64,000 nt of DNA from Onchocerca volvulus (Eukaryota; Nematoda; Chromadorea; Rhabditida; Onchocercidae): the NCBI GenBank assembly GCA_000499405.2, contig HG738138.1:16345054-16409053 (forward strand), given 5' to 3'. Below the pieces are notes generated by a model. The model saw only the letters and a list, made by a program, of their open reading frames with translations, made no database searches and had not been told where the DNA came from. The translations under genes were made by a program, and so were the position numbers. Positions 48,095 through 60,607 of the stretch are shown here, in pieces. Position 1 is the stretch's first letter. Each line of letters begins with the position of its first letter.

Positions 48095-50434
48095 ATGCAA
48101 GACAGCAGTATTACGGGTGAGCTTCATATGAATGCATGTGTCAAGTTTCTTGAAGATGTTTCGATTTTTATATATTTTGTGAAGAATTGTCCTCCATAAA
48201 AAAGTTGTTTGAATCAGCTTATGCGACAATCCGGTGTTGGTGAATAATGGTGTTATTGTTGTCTTTGTACGTTATTTTAGTGATTTTTATGTGTATAGAT
48301 TATTTGGGCAAATTTTAGAGATGATTGGATATAGTTCACTTTGAAACACATATTTGATTAATTCCTGATCTTCTCCAAAATTTGACTTCATTTTGAAGCG
48401 TGAAGGATTCATCCTTTTTTGCATTCAGATGTGGTTGATAGCAGTCCGAGTGTATTGGAACTATCAGCGTTGTTGGAGAAGCAGAATGAAGTATTGTCAG
48501 CATTGATTGATGAATTAGAAACCTATAAATCGGAAGTGGTTATTCTAAGAAACAAAAGCTCTCAACAAATTAATAATAGTGGTACGCAGGATAAGGTAAA
48601 TTTCAGGATAGCGTTTTGGGTTTGGTTGTTTCGAATGTTGCTTGTTTGTTTATATAGCTGATTTCATTTTCAAAATTAAAAATAATTGTATTGAAAATAA
48701 GTTATCATCACGAAATTAATTTTTTTATGCTGAACGACTCACATTTTATTCAATTTTCCAGAAATGTGATAGTTACTGTTAATTTCAATTATTTGCAGAA
48801 GCGAGCATATGCGGAGAATTTCTTCAAAGGAATTCCAAAAATTGAAGAAACTTTGCCTCATAAAAGCGGAAAGTCGTTGACATTGGAGAATTTTTTGGAG
48901 GAGATAAAGAAAATACGCCTCGAGGCAGAAAATTTGTCTCGAGAATTGGAAGTTAAAAAAACAGAATTGTCCCATGCACTTGAGACGAATTCATTAAAAC
49001 AGGTATAGTTTGCCGATGAATACTTTACTAGATAATCTATATTTGTCGTAACGGATACAAAAAAAAAAAAAGAAAAGAAAAAAAGCATTATGAAATCAGT
49101 ATTTAGCAATTTAGAAATTGAAAAAAATCCATAGTAAATCAAATTATGCCTCGGCAAATCATGTGTTAAAAATTGAACAAAATAGCCTTCAGACTCACAT
49201 TGACCATTTGAACGAACTTATGAAAAAAGAATATGAAGCACGAAATAACGAATTTTCAAAACTAAATAATCTTTTGGCAGATAAAACGCAAGAATATGAT
49301 AGTTTGATTGCGAAATATAATTCTGTCAAGGTAAACTTTTCATCATTCAGACAATCAAGAAAAAATATTTTTAATTTGATAGTACCTTTCCACTGTTTTT
49401 TATGACATTATAAATGGAAAGTGCATTTAGGCAATTTTTTTGTGAATTTATTCTTTATTGTTACTTCGCGACAGTTACTTAGACTTTTGTATAAATATTT
49501 CTAATGGTTATATTAACTGATATTGTTTTTATCACTATGAGCATTCATCATCCGCATGTTTTTAGGCACAGTTGAAAATGTTCGAGGATTCAAATATTAC
49601 CAAAGAAAAGCTTGTAAACGATCTTTCGAAAACTATTACGAAAGAATTGGAAAAACGAGAAGAAGAAGATAAAATGCTTGCAACGAAACTATCCGTTTTA
49701 GCCGATGAAAACATGACATTACGCACTTCACTTCTTACTTTGGGTGCAAATGAATTGTCATCACGTTAGTAAAATTTCACTTCTATAATATGGAACATGA
49801 GGGAAAGATTTTCTGTGATTATAGGCTTTTAGGATGCATTAAATCAAAGGAAAAAATATTTCTCCGAAGATTGGAAGAAGTTATGGAAATATATCTCAGA
49901 CCATGGCGAGCAGAATTATCGACAACACAGCATCACTAGGCTTATTCAAGATTAAAGTAATGATAAAAAAAAAGAAGGGCTGGAAAAGGTGGAAGGTTCT
50001 ATGTTGTTCGATCAAGGGTTAATGAAATAAGACGATTAGGCTTGTGAACTTTGATACTTGGTTTTGTTTGATGCTGACATTTTATGATATTCCAGATCTC
50101 CTTCTTGAAGTCCTCTTTTTTTGCCAGTACACAGTGATTTTACAGAATCGAAAAAGCTTCTAGAGCAGCAACAAAATTTTATCGAAACGTTGAAATCTGA
50201 ATGTGAAATTCTGATGAATCGTTTGGTTAGAGAACGAAATGAGCACAGGTTATCAGAGATTTTTCAAAAATTTCTGAGAAATTAGAACAGAAATAAAATG
50301 TTGTATTTGTTTTACTCATCTATTATTGTCACTGTTATAGGAAGGAACGAAAACAGCTGAGGCGTCAAATACGTAGTCTCAATGCACGGATTGAACATCT
50401 TATATCTGGAAAACAAGAAATAATTGATGTATAA
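48095..50434 (+). CDS. Coiled-coil protein, family not recognised
   Basis: Seven exons (48095-48116, 48429-48595, 48799-49002, 49115-49330, 49566-49764, 50128-50248 and 50341-50434) join in frame to 340 codons plus stop. Apart from a short Ser/Asp-rich start (MQDSSITDVVDSSPS), nearly all of it is predicted helix with heptad spacing, for example LEKQNEVLSALIDELE, LEEIKKIRLEAENLSRELE and LNELMKKEYEARNNEF. It ends with a basic helix, KERKQLRRQIRSLNARIE. There is no signal peptide or membrane segment and no GRIP, kinesin or SMC motif. It could be a golgin-like, centrosomal or kinetochore scaffold, and I cannot choose. The first 22-base exon is the weakest part of the model. Confidence 0.8.
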
Positions 50435-52354
50435 TTTTGCTAGCAGAATGATTTTTTTTTTCTTATATTGTATGTCACATGTTAAGCTGTTTGGGATCTT
50501 GAGCAACATTTATATTTTCAGACAAATTATTTTTGGTTTGAAGAATTCATTTTATTTTTAATACAAGTTATGATGAGTTTGAACTTCTCGTCTTTTCAAT
50601 TGCTATTATATTTTTCATAGATTAAGGAAAATTCTGCAAATATGTTGCAGAAAATTTATAGAGTCGCTGCGCTTATGCGATATATGACAGTCGTAAATTT
50701 ATTGCATAATAGTCCTAAAACTTTGGTAATTACGGTAAATGACAATTGCTAAAGAAACAAGTTTAGTTTTTATTAGATATTAAGGGTTGTTATTGATTTA
50801 TTCAGCATAAATATTCAGGCTGGATTGATACTCTCAATAGAAAAGAATTAAGCACGTTTTCGATTGGTAAATAATGATAGCTTAAGCTATAACTTTCGAC
50901 CGATGCATTGTCCAATACATCATCGTCGAAAAAAATCTTGAATTGCTGATGATCTTGTTGATAATGTTTGTGATAATGTTGTTCGAGAAATTACGTTAAT
51001 AGGAATAAAATTTATTTATTGATATGATTTTCTATGTTGTATAAAAAGGATATATTCCAGCTTGCAGTGTTTGCTTGGATTCAAATTATTATGATTGCAC
51101 CACAAGATTGTGTATGCCCACCTCTCGTGATTTTCTTCAGTTCATTAATGGTATCATTAGAACAACTTGATCATCTTGTCATTTTTGCTGGAATTTTTCA
51201 GAACTGGTAACAGTAGTGCATGTTATTTAGTAATGAAAGCAAAATTCAAGAAATATGCCACGAGGCTTTTTTGTTGCGAGAGGAGGAAGTTAAGGCTTTT
51301 ATTAGGATATCGTTGATAATTATAAATTAGTAAATAAATATTAGTCATGAACAAGTGCAATTATTATTCCCGGCAAAAATTAAATATTAGTCACAGACAA
51401 ATTCAATTTTAATGTTGCTGCTATATATCATTCGTAGTATTAGGTATTGGATATAGGAAAGTGAGAGATTTCATTGCTTTATTACTGTATATATTGATTA
51501 TTTATATCAGAGTAATGATTGTGGCGAAACTTGATTTTTTGAGTCTGTCAACATGATAAGTAAATGCTATCGCTATGTGTTTCAGATTTCAGATTCAATG
51601 ATAACATTGCTTTTGGTTGACTTAAAAGACTCGAAAGTTTCTAACAGAAATTAATTTTGCGAGCACTGAGTATGTTTTTTAGTTGAAGTTAGCTGAAAAT
51701 ATAAAGTAGGATGCTTCTTAATTAAGTGCATTTAACATCTTAATAAAAATTATTAATTGTAGCATATCACTGTTTTATTCTTGCTTATCTTTTGATATTA
51801 TGAGTATAAGACATCAGATATATTTCTCTTCAGAAATAGTTAAACTATGATATTAGTATGGTTTACCATCTCATGAATCTCATAAATATTTCCCAAGTTA
51901 GTATTGGAAAGCAAAATGAATTATACAGCATATCGAGAAATCTCTTCAATATTTACTCTATCAGAATGGGTAGATTCAATAATCATTTCTAGAAATCTTA
52001 TGTTAGAATTCTCAAATGGTATAGAAATTATCCATAATTAAATAGTGACTTGCTGCGTGTTGTTTAACTCGAACCATCCATACAGGAGGCGAAGAAGTTT
52101 CATCGTATTATATACTGATTGACAAATGACATGTTGATCTCTATCAGTTAAATAACTTCAAAAAGATTATCAAGTTTTCAGATCACTGCATGGCAAATGA
52201 ACTTGGAAAAGCAACATCCATAATATAACATTATTTTAAAGCTATCTATCGACATCTATTTTATTTTAGAATGTTGATATTTAAAATCCAGATTATACTA
52301 TATATGAATATATATCCTTTTTATTAGCGCATTCTTATAGGAAATGCATTGCAG
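50435..52354. other. Intergenic region
   Basis: AT-rich DNA with no gene, repeat array or structured element that I can support. The final bases contain acceptor-like sites (TTCTTATAG and ATTGCAG) directly before the PP5 start codon, possibly for spliced-leader addition. Confidence 0.6.
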
Positions 52355-52356
52355 AA

Positions 52357-53228
52357 ATGACGTCTGAACATGTTGTTTCTACTGTCTTGGAAAATGTCGA
52401 TGGAATAACCAACTTAGCCCAACGGGCATTGAAAATTAAGGATGAAGCTAATCAATTTTTCCATGGTAATTTGTTTTAATTTTAAATTTCGTGGCCAGAG
52501 TTAATAATTGAGTCGTAACTATATTCTGTAGTTAGTTTCTCTTTTTTATTGGATTATGTTACTGTATAACATCTCAGTAACATTAAGAACAGTTAGACTA
52601 TATTGTCATTAAGCCATACATAAATGAGTGCAATGAACACGAAGTAATCTTAATCAAAATTTTTTTTAATCTGTTTTATCAGTACATTTGATCAATGTCA
52701 TTATTATAGATCAGGCATACGATGTTGCTATTGAGTTGTATACGAAAGCAATCGAATTGGATGATCAGCAAGCTTTGTTTTATGGCAATCGGAGTATGGC
52801 TTATTTGAAAAAAGAATTATATGGCAGCGCGCTAGAGGATGCAAATATGGCTTTGAAACTAGATCCTGGTTATTTGAAGGGTTATTATAGGCGTGCAACA
52901 GCTTATATGGCTTTAGGAAAATTAAAACTTGCTCTAAAGGATTATGATATGGTATTTTTCCATCGTTGAAAATTTGTTTTTATTTCGTGTCATGACAACA
53001 GTAAAAAGTGTAATTGTAAAACTTAAGTGTTACGAAAGATTTTTCGATTTGAATAATATAACGTTCACTTCTTAAGTTTTGCTTAGTGTCGTACTCAGAT
53101 AAACAGACACAGTGGAAACTACAGATATAACTGGTTGAATTACATAATTTTTCACTAGAATGAATTAGTGCAATTTGTGGTAGCAAAACAGATGTATTAG
53201 TTCACTAACGTTTGAAAAAAATATTGGA

Positions 53229-53265
<37 letters not shown>

Positions 53266-53275
53266 TTGGAAGGGG

Positions 53276-53307
<32 letters not shown>

Positions 53308-56300
53308 ATAAAATTTATGTGAATGGGAAATGATCCCAGTGGATTATCGTGTTTATTAAGAAAGTAGGACTTATTAGCGAGTAACATCTAAATTGTATAA
53401 CTGTTATCACTCTCATCTTTCTTCATCAAATATGATAACTAGCAGATTGAAGATACAGATTAGAAAAGGAAAAAAACTAGCTGCTGGTCATTTTGCTTCA
53501 CCTCAGTCTATTTACTGTTGTTTTCATCCTATTTCTATGTATTGACTGATACAAAATAATGTAAAGAATAATTTTTTATAATCAAAAAGTATGAGACATC
53601 AGTAACAAAGATTTATATTAATCCACTTGAATTCGTAATGTGAATAGAGCTTTGTTTTATTACCATTAATCATTGCAGTTACGTAAAGCATTACCAAACA
53701 ATGCTGATGCTAAACAAAAATATGACGAATGTCAAAAACTGATGCGAAAGTTAGCATTTGAAAAGGCAATATCAGTCGACCATGACAAACGCAGTATCGG
53801 AGATTATATAAATATCGATACAATGGGTTCTTGTTCTTTTTTGTTTTCTCATTTATTTAGATAATTTTTAAAAATGAAACTGACTGCAGGAAATGAAAGA
53901 TTGCTGCAGAAGTGTTTAAACATAAATAAGTTTAGATAATTGTAGCAGAAAATTATAAATTTTTTTATTTCCTTTTCAGAAGTGGAAGCAACATATGACG
54001 GGCCTGTTTTTGAAAATGAAATTACGTTAGAATTTATGAAACAAATGATCGAAACATTTAAAGCAGAAAAAAAACTGCACAGAAAATATGCTTATAAGGT
54101 TTAGTTTTGTTGGACGAATGTTTACGAATTTCGATTTCTGTATTATACATTTTATGGAATGGTTGAAGTTTTGTTTTTTTCATTTTCTATAATTAGATAG
54201 TGATGTGTATGGAAAATGCATATTAGCCTTAGAAAAAAGGAAATTTTTTTATCTTTCCAGATCTTATTAGAATATTAACCAATTTTTTTTTTTTTTTTTT
54301 TTTTTGAGAATTTTACTAATGATTCAAGTTTTTCTTGGATTTATTCAGGTTTATAAATTTGTGCTGTTAGACATCCTTTTACGGTTTTATTAGATGGTGT
54401 GTAGATTGTGCGGATTCATTTTCTCAGATTCCTTCGAGATACGCGATTTGATTCAATCTGCTCTGAATTTGCATAGTTTTCTTAAATTACATTTGCAATG
54501 TACTTTTCTTTTTCCATTTTATATGAATTAATAAATTCCCGTAAAATTGATATTTCAGCATGTAATTTTTATCTTTCAGATACTTTTGGCGATTAGGCGA
54601 ATGTTTGGCGAATTACCGACACTTGTAGAAATCACAGTGCCGCCAGGAAAAAAATTTACAATCTGTGGTGACATTCATGGACAGTTCTATGATTTATGCA
54701 GTGTGTTTGATTTAAATGGATTGCCTTCAGAAACAAATCCATACGTAAGTTTTACCTATGGAATTTTTCAGTTATTGGAAAAGTGCAAGCTGCGTAAATA
54801 ATTTTTTTTAGCTTTTCAATGGTGATTTTGTTGATCGCGGCTCATTCTCGGTTGAAACGATATTTACTTTATTCGGATTTAAGCTTTTATATCCGGAACA
54901 TTTTTTCATGTCACGAGGTCTGTTATAATTTGCTGAATTTTTTTTTCTTAATTCGAAAAAAACTTTTCCATTTTAAGTTAATAATTGGTATGGAGGAAAG
55001 AAAATCATTCATTTTTTTCTTTTTAATAGTAAAACAATTTAATTATATTTCAAGTGATATATTATTTTTATTGGAATCGAAAATTGCGATCTAGAACTAA
55101 AAAATTTTCATTGGTTTTTTATGATTTTTATTACGAACATAAATTTTCTAGGTAATCATGAAAGTGATGTAATGAACAAAATGTATGGTTTTGAGGGTGA
55201 AGTGAAGAGCAAATATACATCTCAAATGGCAGATTTCTTTACGGAGATCTTTGATTACTTACCGCTTTGTCACTTAATTAATAACAAAATATTTGTAAGT
55301 GGTTTCCAGCCAAATTTATTTCAGGATATGATTTCGATTTTTCTTCAAAATCTCACATAACTGGAAAACTATGTAATTAAGCTCACTACTTTATTAATTG
55401 GTCGTAGCCATCAATTCAAAATATTAAATATTTTTTGTTTATTTCCTTCATTTACTGTATTAATTATCGTTTTTTCATCTTTACTAATTCGAAAATAAAT
55501 CAATAAAATTTGTTAAGAAGATTTGGAATTTTCAATTCTTCCGTTTTTATTTTTTAGCGTTAAAAGTGATTAATTAATGTCTTTCTAATGTGGAGACTTT
55601 TGCCTATTTTTTTCTTTGCGACAAAAATATTTCCAGCTATTTTGCTTAATCGTGCAAGGCTGTTGTTTAGTTATACACAAAGAAATGTGATATTGTGGTT
55701 GCTTTAAATTGTTTTAATCTTATTTTCGCGGATATTTATATTCTGCTTCATCTTTACTAACTATTGTTAAAATTAAATTAAGGTTTGCCATGGAGGTTTA
55801 TTCAAAGATGACGACATCACTCTAAGCGATATAAAAAAGACTAATCGGGTTCGTCAACCACCGGATGATGGTTGGTCCTCCATTAATTTTTGCGAGATTT
55901 TTTTATTATCATTATGGTATTTTTTTATCATCAAATTAATGTTTCCCCTGAATCTCTCTTGAAAAAATGATGTAATCCTGTCAGAAATAAGCCGATATAA
56001 TATAAAACCGTACTATTCTATATGAATTTCGAAGTTTGATACCCAAAAGTTTATTTTTTTTTTTGTCAATATAGGACATTAATTTGAAGTTCATTTTCAA
56101 TTTTCGAATTGGATGAATGATTGTTTCAGGTATAATGTGTGATTTGCTATGGTCTGATCCACAAGATATGAACGGCAGGTCAGCTTCGAAACGTGGAGTT
56201 GGTTGTCAATTTGGTCCCGATGTGACACATAAGTTTTGTGAGACAAATGCTCTTGACTATGTTGTAAGGTATCATTTTTCTATAATTCATATTTTGATTT

Positions 56301-57311
56301 TTTAACGATCCATAATATATTTGCAAAAATATTTGATCAATGTCTTGAGATATTTCATTTATATCTTTATCATGGGAGCATTGCATTTTTTGTTAATTCT
56401 TTTTAGTTTTTTGTAGAAGTCATGAAGTGAAACCGGAGGGATATGAAGTTCATCATGATGGCAAATGTATAACCGTATTCAGTGCACCAAATTATTGGTA
56501 TCTTTTTGGTAATTCGAGTGAAATCTAGGTTTTATTTTATTTGATTTAAGCTTAAGCTTTTTTTTTTTAAATCGATTACTTAGTTTTAAAGTAGTATACT
56601 ACTTTTTCTATTAGAATTTTTCAGTGACACGATGGGTAATAAAGGAGCATTTATAACAATAAGAGGTGATAATTTAACACCGCGTTTCACTTCCTTCACT
56701 GCAGTGGATCATCCTTCAGTAAGTAAATATATTTGTTTTCAGTTGTGTGAATTGATTGTTCGAAGATTATCAGGTACATTTAAGTAAATAAAGTAGGCAG
56801 AAAAACAGATCACCATTGTCAGGATTTTATAAAAATAGAGTCTTATAATGAATCTGAATCACTTTTGAATTGATTGTACCGACTGAGTTAATTAATACGA
56901 CAATCTCGAAGTAGAATTATTAAAAAACGAATCCATAGTATAGTTGTCCTCAAATTATTCTTAGTTGTTTTCCATTTCTTTATGGATTGTAGCTTGCAAA
57001 TTTTACCGTTTTACGATCATTCTAAGTATTTATTCATCTTCCATTTTTTCCAGGCAAAACTTATCAATCTTCGTATTGCTAGTTTAGCTTGCTTTGAATT
57101 TCTAAAAATCATCAAATAAATCAGATTGCTACTGTTATTTTTTATTCTGTACTGCATTAAAATGTCATGAGATGTTAGTCATAACTTAGGTCCCATCTGG
57201 TAAAATTTAAAAATGATGAATCTCAAGAATCACAGAGTAATTTAATTTTAAATGAACTGTTTTCAGGTAAGGCCGATGGCATATGCGAGCAGTTTATTTG
57301 GTTTCACATAG
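52357..57311 (+). CDS. pph-5: Serine/threonine protein phosphatase 5 (TPR-PP5)
   Basis: HSP90-associated PPP-family phosphatase that dephosphorylates client kinases, receptors and co-chaperones. Twelve exons (52357-52465, 52710-52951, 53679-53826, 53980-54098, 54580-54744, 54812-54917, 55152-55294, 55783-55870, 56130-56268, 56417-56497, 56625-56718 and 57267-57311) give 492 codons plus stop; human PP5 has 499. The N-terminal TPR repeats (~25-140) keep the clamp for the HSP90 tail ([23 protein letters not shown]). The catalytic domain has the metal-binding series GDIHGQ, GDFVDRG, GNHE and HGG, then SAPNYCDTMGNKG. The C terminus [14 protein letters not shown] matches the autoinhibitory end of PP5 (VKPMAYANTLL). 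All catalytic motifs are intact. The start codon follows a CAG acceptor by two bases. An alternative last exon is described separately. Confidence 0.97.
53222..53306 (+). repeat. Double poly(A) tract in a PP5 intron
   Basis: Two A runs, each near 30 bases, are separated by TTTTTTGGAAGGGG. This is low-complexity sequence and its length may not be reliable. It produces a spurious Phe-rich minus-strand frame. Confidence 0.8.
57054..57119 (+). CDS. Possible alternative last exon of the PP5 gene
   Basis: A strong acceptor (ATTTTTTCCAG) precedes an open frame that joins the exon ending at 56718 in phase 0. It runs 21 codons ([20 protein letters not shown] and K) to TAA. It lies upstream of the canonical last exon at 57267. 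Use of it would replace the conserved autoinhibitory C-terminal segment with an unrelated amphipathic sequence. The evidence is splice site and phase only. Confidence 0.4.
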   Translation, partial: AKLINLRIASLACFEFLKIIK

Positions 57312-58027
57312 TAGTTGACTTAATAATTTGCTGATGTTTGTTTGTTTATGAATACGCTTTAGCGTTGAACATAAAAATGTTGAAATATTCAGGGGTTGAA
57401 AATGCAAGGAATAAATGTTTTTAGTCATCTTACGTTGTTATAATTAATGTGTTGTAAGCAACAGAAATTCCATTGCTTATTAATAACAACTATCATGCAA
57501 AATTTTGCCTTCATGTTTTAAAATATTTCGTGCTTGTCTGTAATTATGACCGGAAGTAATTGCTCTGCAATAATTGTGAAAGTTAAAAATATGTCGGTTC
57601 AAATTTATTGTAAAATAATAAAGCACTTACTACTGATGCTACTTTCATTATTTGTTAGTTACTACTCTGTTTTAAATTACGGTATGTGAGATATAATGAA
57701 TTAAATAATTTAATTATTTGAGATTTTGACGGTTTATTTTATCTGTGGAATTCATACCTGAATCTTAATTTAAATATGAGTAGGTTGATGAAACTAAGCA
57801 TATATGATGAATTATTATTGCAGCAGTTGGTTGTCGACGTTATTATTGCATACTTTTTCTAATTCTCAGCTGTGTACATATCCCGTTATTTAGGTATGAT
57901 ATCAAAAAAGACACTCATAGTGATTTCATTTGTTTAATGAATGATGTGGATAGGAAAAATACCATAGTGTAATATCTTGGAGAGAAATGGTTATCACTTA
58001 AAATATTTTTTTTCGGGTTAAAATAAA
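57312..58027. other. Intergenic region after PP5
   Basis: 3' UTR of the PP5 gene with an AATAATAAAGC signal near 57610, then AT-rich DNA. Nothing else is seen. Confidence 0.6.
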
Positions 58028-58321
58028 ATGAGAGTGATTAAAATTTCTGAGTATGAATTGTTAATATCCGGAACTAAGCGATCCAGATCAGATTACAGTA
58101 AGTTACTGGTCTCATTCTCTATTGTCGCAGAAGCAATGTGCCAGAAGTTTTTTCGCGATTCGAGATTATCTACTGCAAGTTCAGCGGTGAGATTTATTGC
58201 AGAATCAATAAGGATTCAATCTTTATGGATGAAATCATGTAAATTATGTGCACATTGGGGTAATAACGTATGGAAACATTATTGTCGAATTCATAAAATT
58301 TTAGATTTTACAGTTTGGTAG
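58028..58321 (+). CDS. Putative small protein of 97 residues upstream of ACTMAP; unknown
   Basis: Uninterrupted ATG-to-TAG frame, less AT-rich than its flanks, with a mixed amino-acid composition unlike chance ORFs here. It is basic (KRSRSDY) and its end is rich in Cys, Trp and His (KSCKLCAHWGNNVWKHYC). It contains a consensus GTAAGT and a CAG acceptor-like site 33 bases later, in phase, but that is too short for a normal intron. It could be a separate small gene, or 5' exons related to ACTMAP. No family is recognised. Confidence 0.4.
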   Translation: MRVIKISEYELLISGTKRSRSDYSKLLVSFSIVAEAMCQKFFRDSRLSTASSAVRFIAESIRIQSLWMKSCKLCAHWGNNVWKHYCRIHKILDFTVW

Positions 58322-58706
58322 AGCTGAAAAAATATTCTGGTAAGTTGAGTTCGAACTATTCTTATTTTGATCTGCCCAATTTGTGTTATCGGAATAATCG
58401 AGACGAATAATGCTGTAATCGTATGCATTACATGTTACATCTTTTTTCCATTAAAATGTTTAACGGCAAAAATCGTCAAACTCCATTGCGCTGTTTGGAC
58501 TGTTAAAATCGTTCAACAGTAAAGTGTTAAAATGATTCTTTGATGTCAGCTGATAGTAGTTGAATTGAAATTCAAACAAAAGTTAAAATAAAACTTGTTG
58601 CAATAAACTCTTCTAAAGAAAACGTGAAATTCATCATAGAAGAAATGGAATAGCATTTAAAAAGTATCGAATTCTATTTTATTCTGAACAGTTATGCATG
58701 TTTCAG

Positions 58707-60607
58707 ATGACTCTACTACCATTTTTATCACCGTTGGCACAACGACGGATTCTTTCAGTACTGAATGATTGCCCCGAAAATGTGGAAAATCGAGGAGGAG
58801 CTGTTGCATTTGTTAGAAATGTAAAACCAATATTGCAGAATGGACCGCAGTAAAATTCATCTTATTGTTCTCTTTTTTTCTCGTAAAATCTAATGGATCA
58901 CTCAACACGAACGGAAATGTACACTAAGCATTATCAGAAATGAGGAATTCTAGGAAAAGGGGAATATCTGAGGGAAGAAACCCGATCATCCTATTTTATC
59001 CACTATCAGTTAGTGTTGGATTTCCTCATATCAAGAAATCAAGGAAAATCTTCTTGATTTGCTGTAGAATATCCTATTCTATGTTAAGTTTGTCCCTGTT
59101 ATCATTCCTACGTATTGGTAATCTTTTCCAATTGATAATTCTATGTTATATTTAGAAGGAACATATCCATTAAGAGATTGTCTCAAATAAAGAGAACAGT
59201 TTTAAATAGTTTGCCTGGATTCTTCATGATCTTGAAGTTGTTCTTCATAATCATGAAATTGATACCTTTCGAATATCTGAAGAAAGCAATTTATTAATTT
59301 GTTTTGAAGCGATGCTATGAAATAGTGGAAAATAATTCAATTAAATTTCTATAAACCAAATTAAAGTTTAGATGTGGTCTTGTTGCTATACAAATGGTTG
59401 CCCAAGCATACGATCTTCCGACTCGAAATATAGATGAAATTTTTCAGCTTGCTAAACAAAAAGGATACACAAATTATGGTGAAATATTTTCTGGTATGCT
59501 AAGTATGCTCATTTTTGCGTATATTTGTTAGATTACTTAAATTTTATTATCGATGACTTTGTAAACTGTAAAAAATTTTTCTAGACAAACAGCGCTTCTA
59601 ATAGTTTGAAAGCATATCTTTAAGTGCTGTTAGAAATTAAAAAAAATCAAATTACCAAATGTTGTCGATTTCAAAGATTTAAACTGTTCAATTTTTTCCC
59701 TTTTCAGCTTTTCCTTATAACCCTACCGCTTTTCTGATCAACAATCAGTAGGGTAAATTCCATCCTGGCAACCTCAGTTTTACTTCGCATTTATTCCAGC
59801 TGATTGGTTAGCTGATATTGCGACTTCATTGTGGCCAATGTTGAATGTAGTAGTCGAGAATGTCCCGTCTACGGCTGAAATGGAGAAACTGATTCAAGAA
59901 AATGCATTACTGTTAATGCCTTATGATTGTGACAAGAATCATCAGCCAAGCAATCGTGGAGGACATAATGCTCATTGGTGTCTTATTGTTAGTCTTTTCT
60001 AGTTGAAAAAAAAAAAAAAACGGAAAAAGTTTGATCGAAATATGAGAGTTGTGTGAAATAACTTATGGATAAAGATATTTAAGAAAGCGAGAAAAGAAAT
60101 ACAAGAATTAAGAACATTCCTGGAATTCCAAATGTTATGCTTTAGAAATGTTCTTAATTTCTGTGTTTCTTTTTTTGCTTCTTTATATTTTTTTTTATTT
60201 AGAGCTCCATATTATTACAAAAAAATAAAGCAATCGAAAATATTCAAAATACTTTTCTTTTCAGGTTAAAAAATGGAAGTTTTTCCTTTTTTTCTCTTTT
60301 TTTAAATTGCAAATTATGTTTTCTTTTCCTGTACTTCAATTTCTTTCGTTAGATAGGGTTTCTCTGCCCTGTAAAAGAATTGGAAACGGTAACATGGAAT
60401 GCGACAATTGCTCATACTTGTTCGAAAATCACACACGTGTTTTGCATTCATGGCAAAAGTCGGCATCTAGCTGTATGGAATTATTCACAACTTATTGCTA
60501 GTAATTTTAATCTACGTGAAGCATCGACTAAATTGATCGATTATGTAATACCATCAAATGATCTTTCAACACTTCGTAATCGTTGTCTCGTTGTTCGTTG
60601 TCACTAG
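58707..60607 (+). CDS. Actin maturation protease (ACTMAP / C19orf54 family)
   Basis: Cysteine protease that removes the acetylated N-terminal residue (Met or Cys) from newly made actin. Exons 58707-58849, 59372-59493, 59800-59987 and 60353-60607 join in frame to 235 codons plus stop. The catalytic Cys lies in GPQCGLVAIQMVAQAY (about residue 49), and a conserved His lies in GGHNAHWCLI. LLLMPYDCDKNHQPS matches the family block LVPYDEDFNHEP, and HGKSRHLAVWNYSQL matches HGKSWHYQLWDYDQV. The vertebrate proline-rich N-terminal extension is missing, so the protein is nearly all protease domain. The TTTCAG acceptor touches the ATG, consistent with spliced-leader addition. The gene lies downstream of PP5 on the same strand, with no sign that the two act together. 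Confidence 0.9.
60096..60169 (+). ncRNA. microRNA-precursor-like hairpin in the last ACTMAP intron
   Basis: Arms 60096-60118 and 60147-60169 are complementary over 23 positions with three mismatches, around a 28-base loop that contains GGAATTCC. Total length (74 bases), arm length and mismatch pattern are those of an animal pre-miRNA. No known miRNA seed is claimed. It may instead be a short inverted-repeat element. Confidence 0.35.

Noticed and set aside
48739..49157. Overlapping minus-strand frames over the coiled-coil gene
   Set aside because: Antisense shadows; the plus-strand exons have matching phases and splice sites.
53205..53387. Phe-rich minus-strand frame
   Set aside because: Translation of the double poly(A) tract in a PP5 intron.
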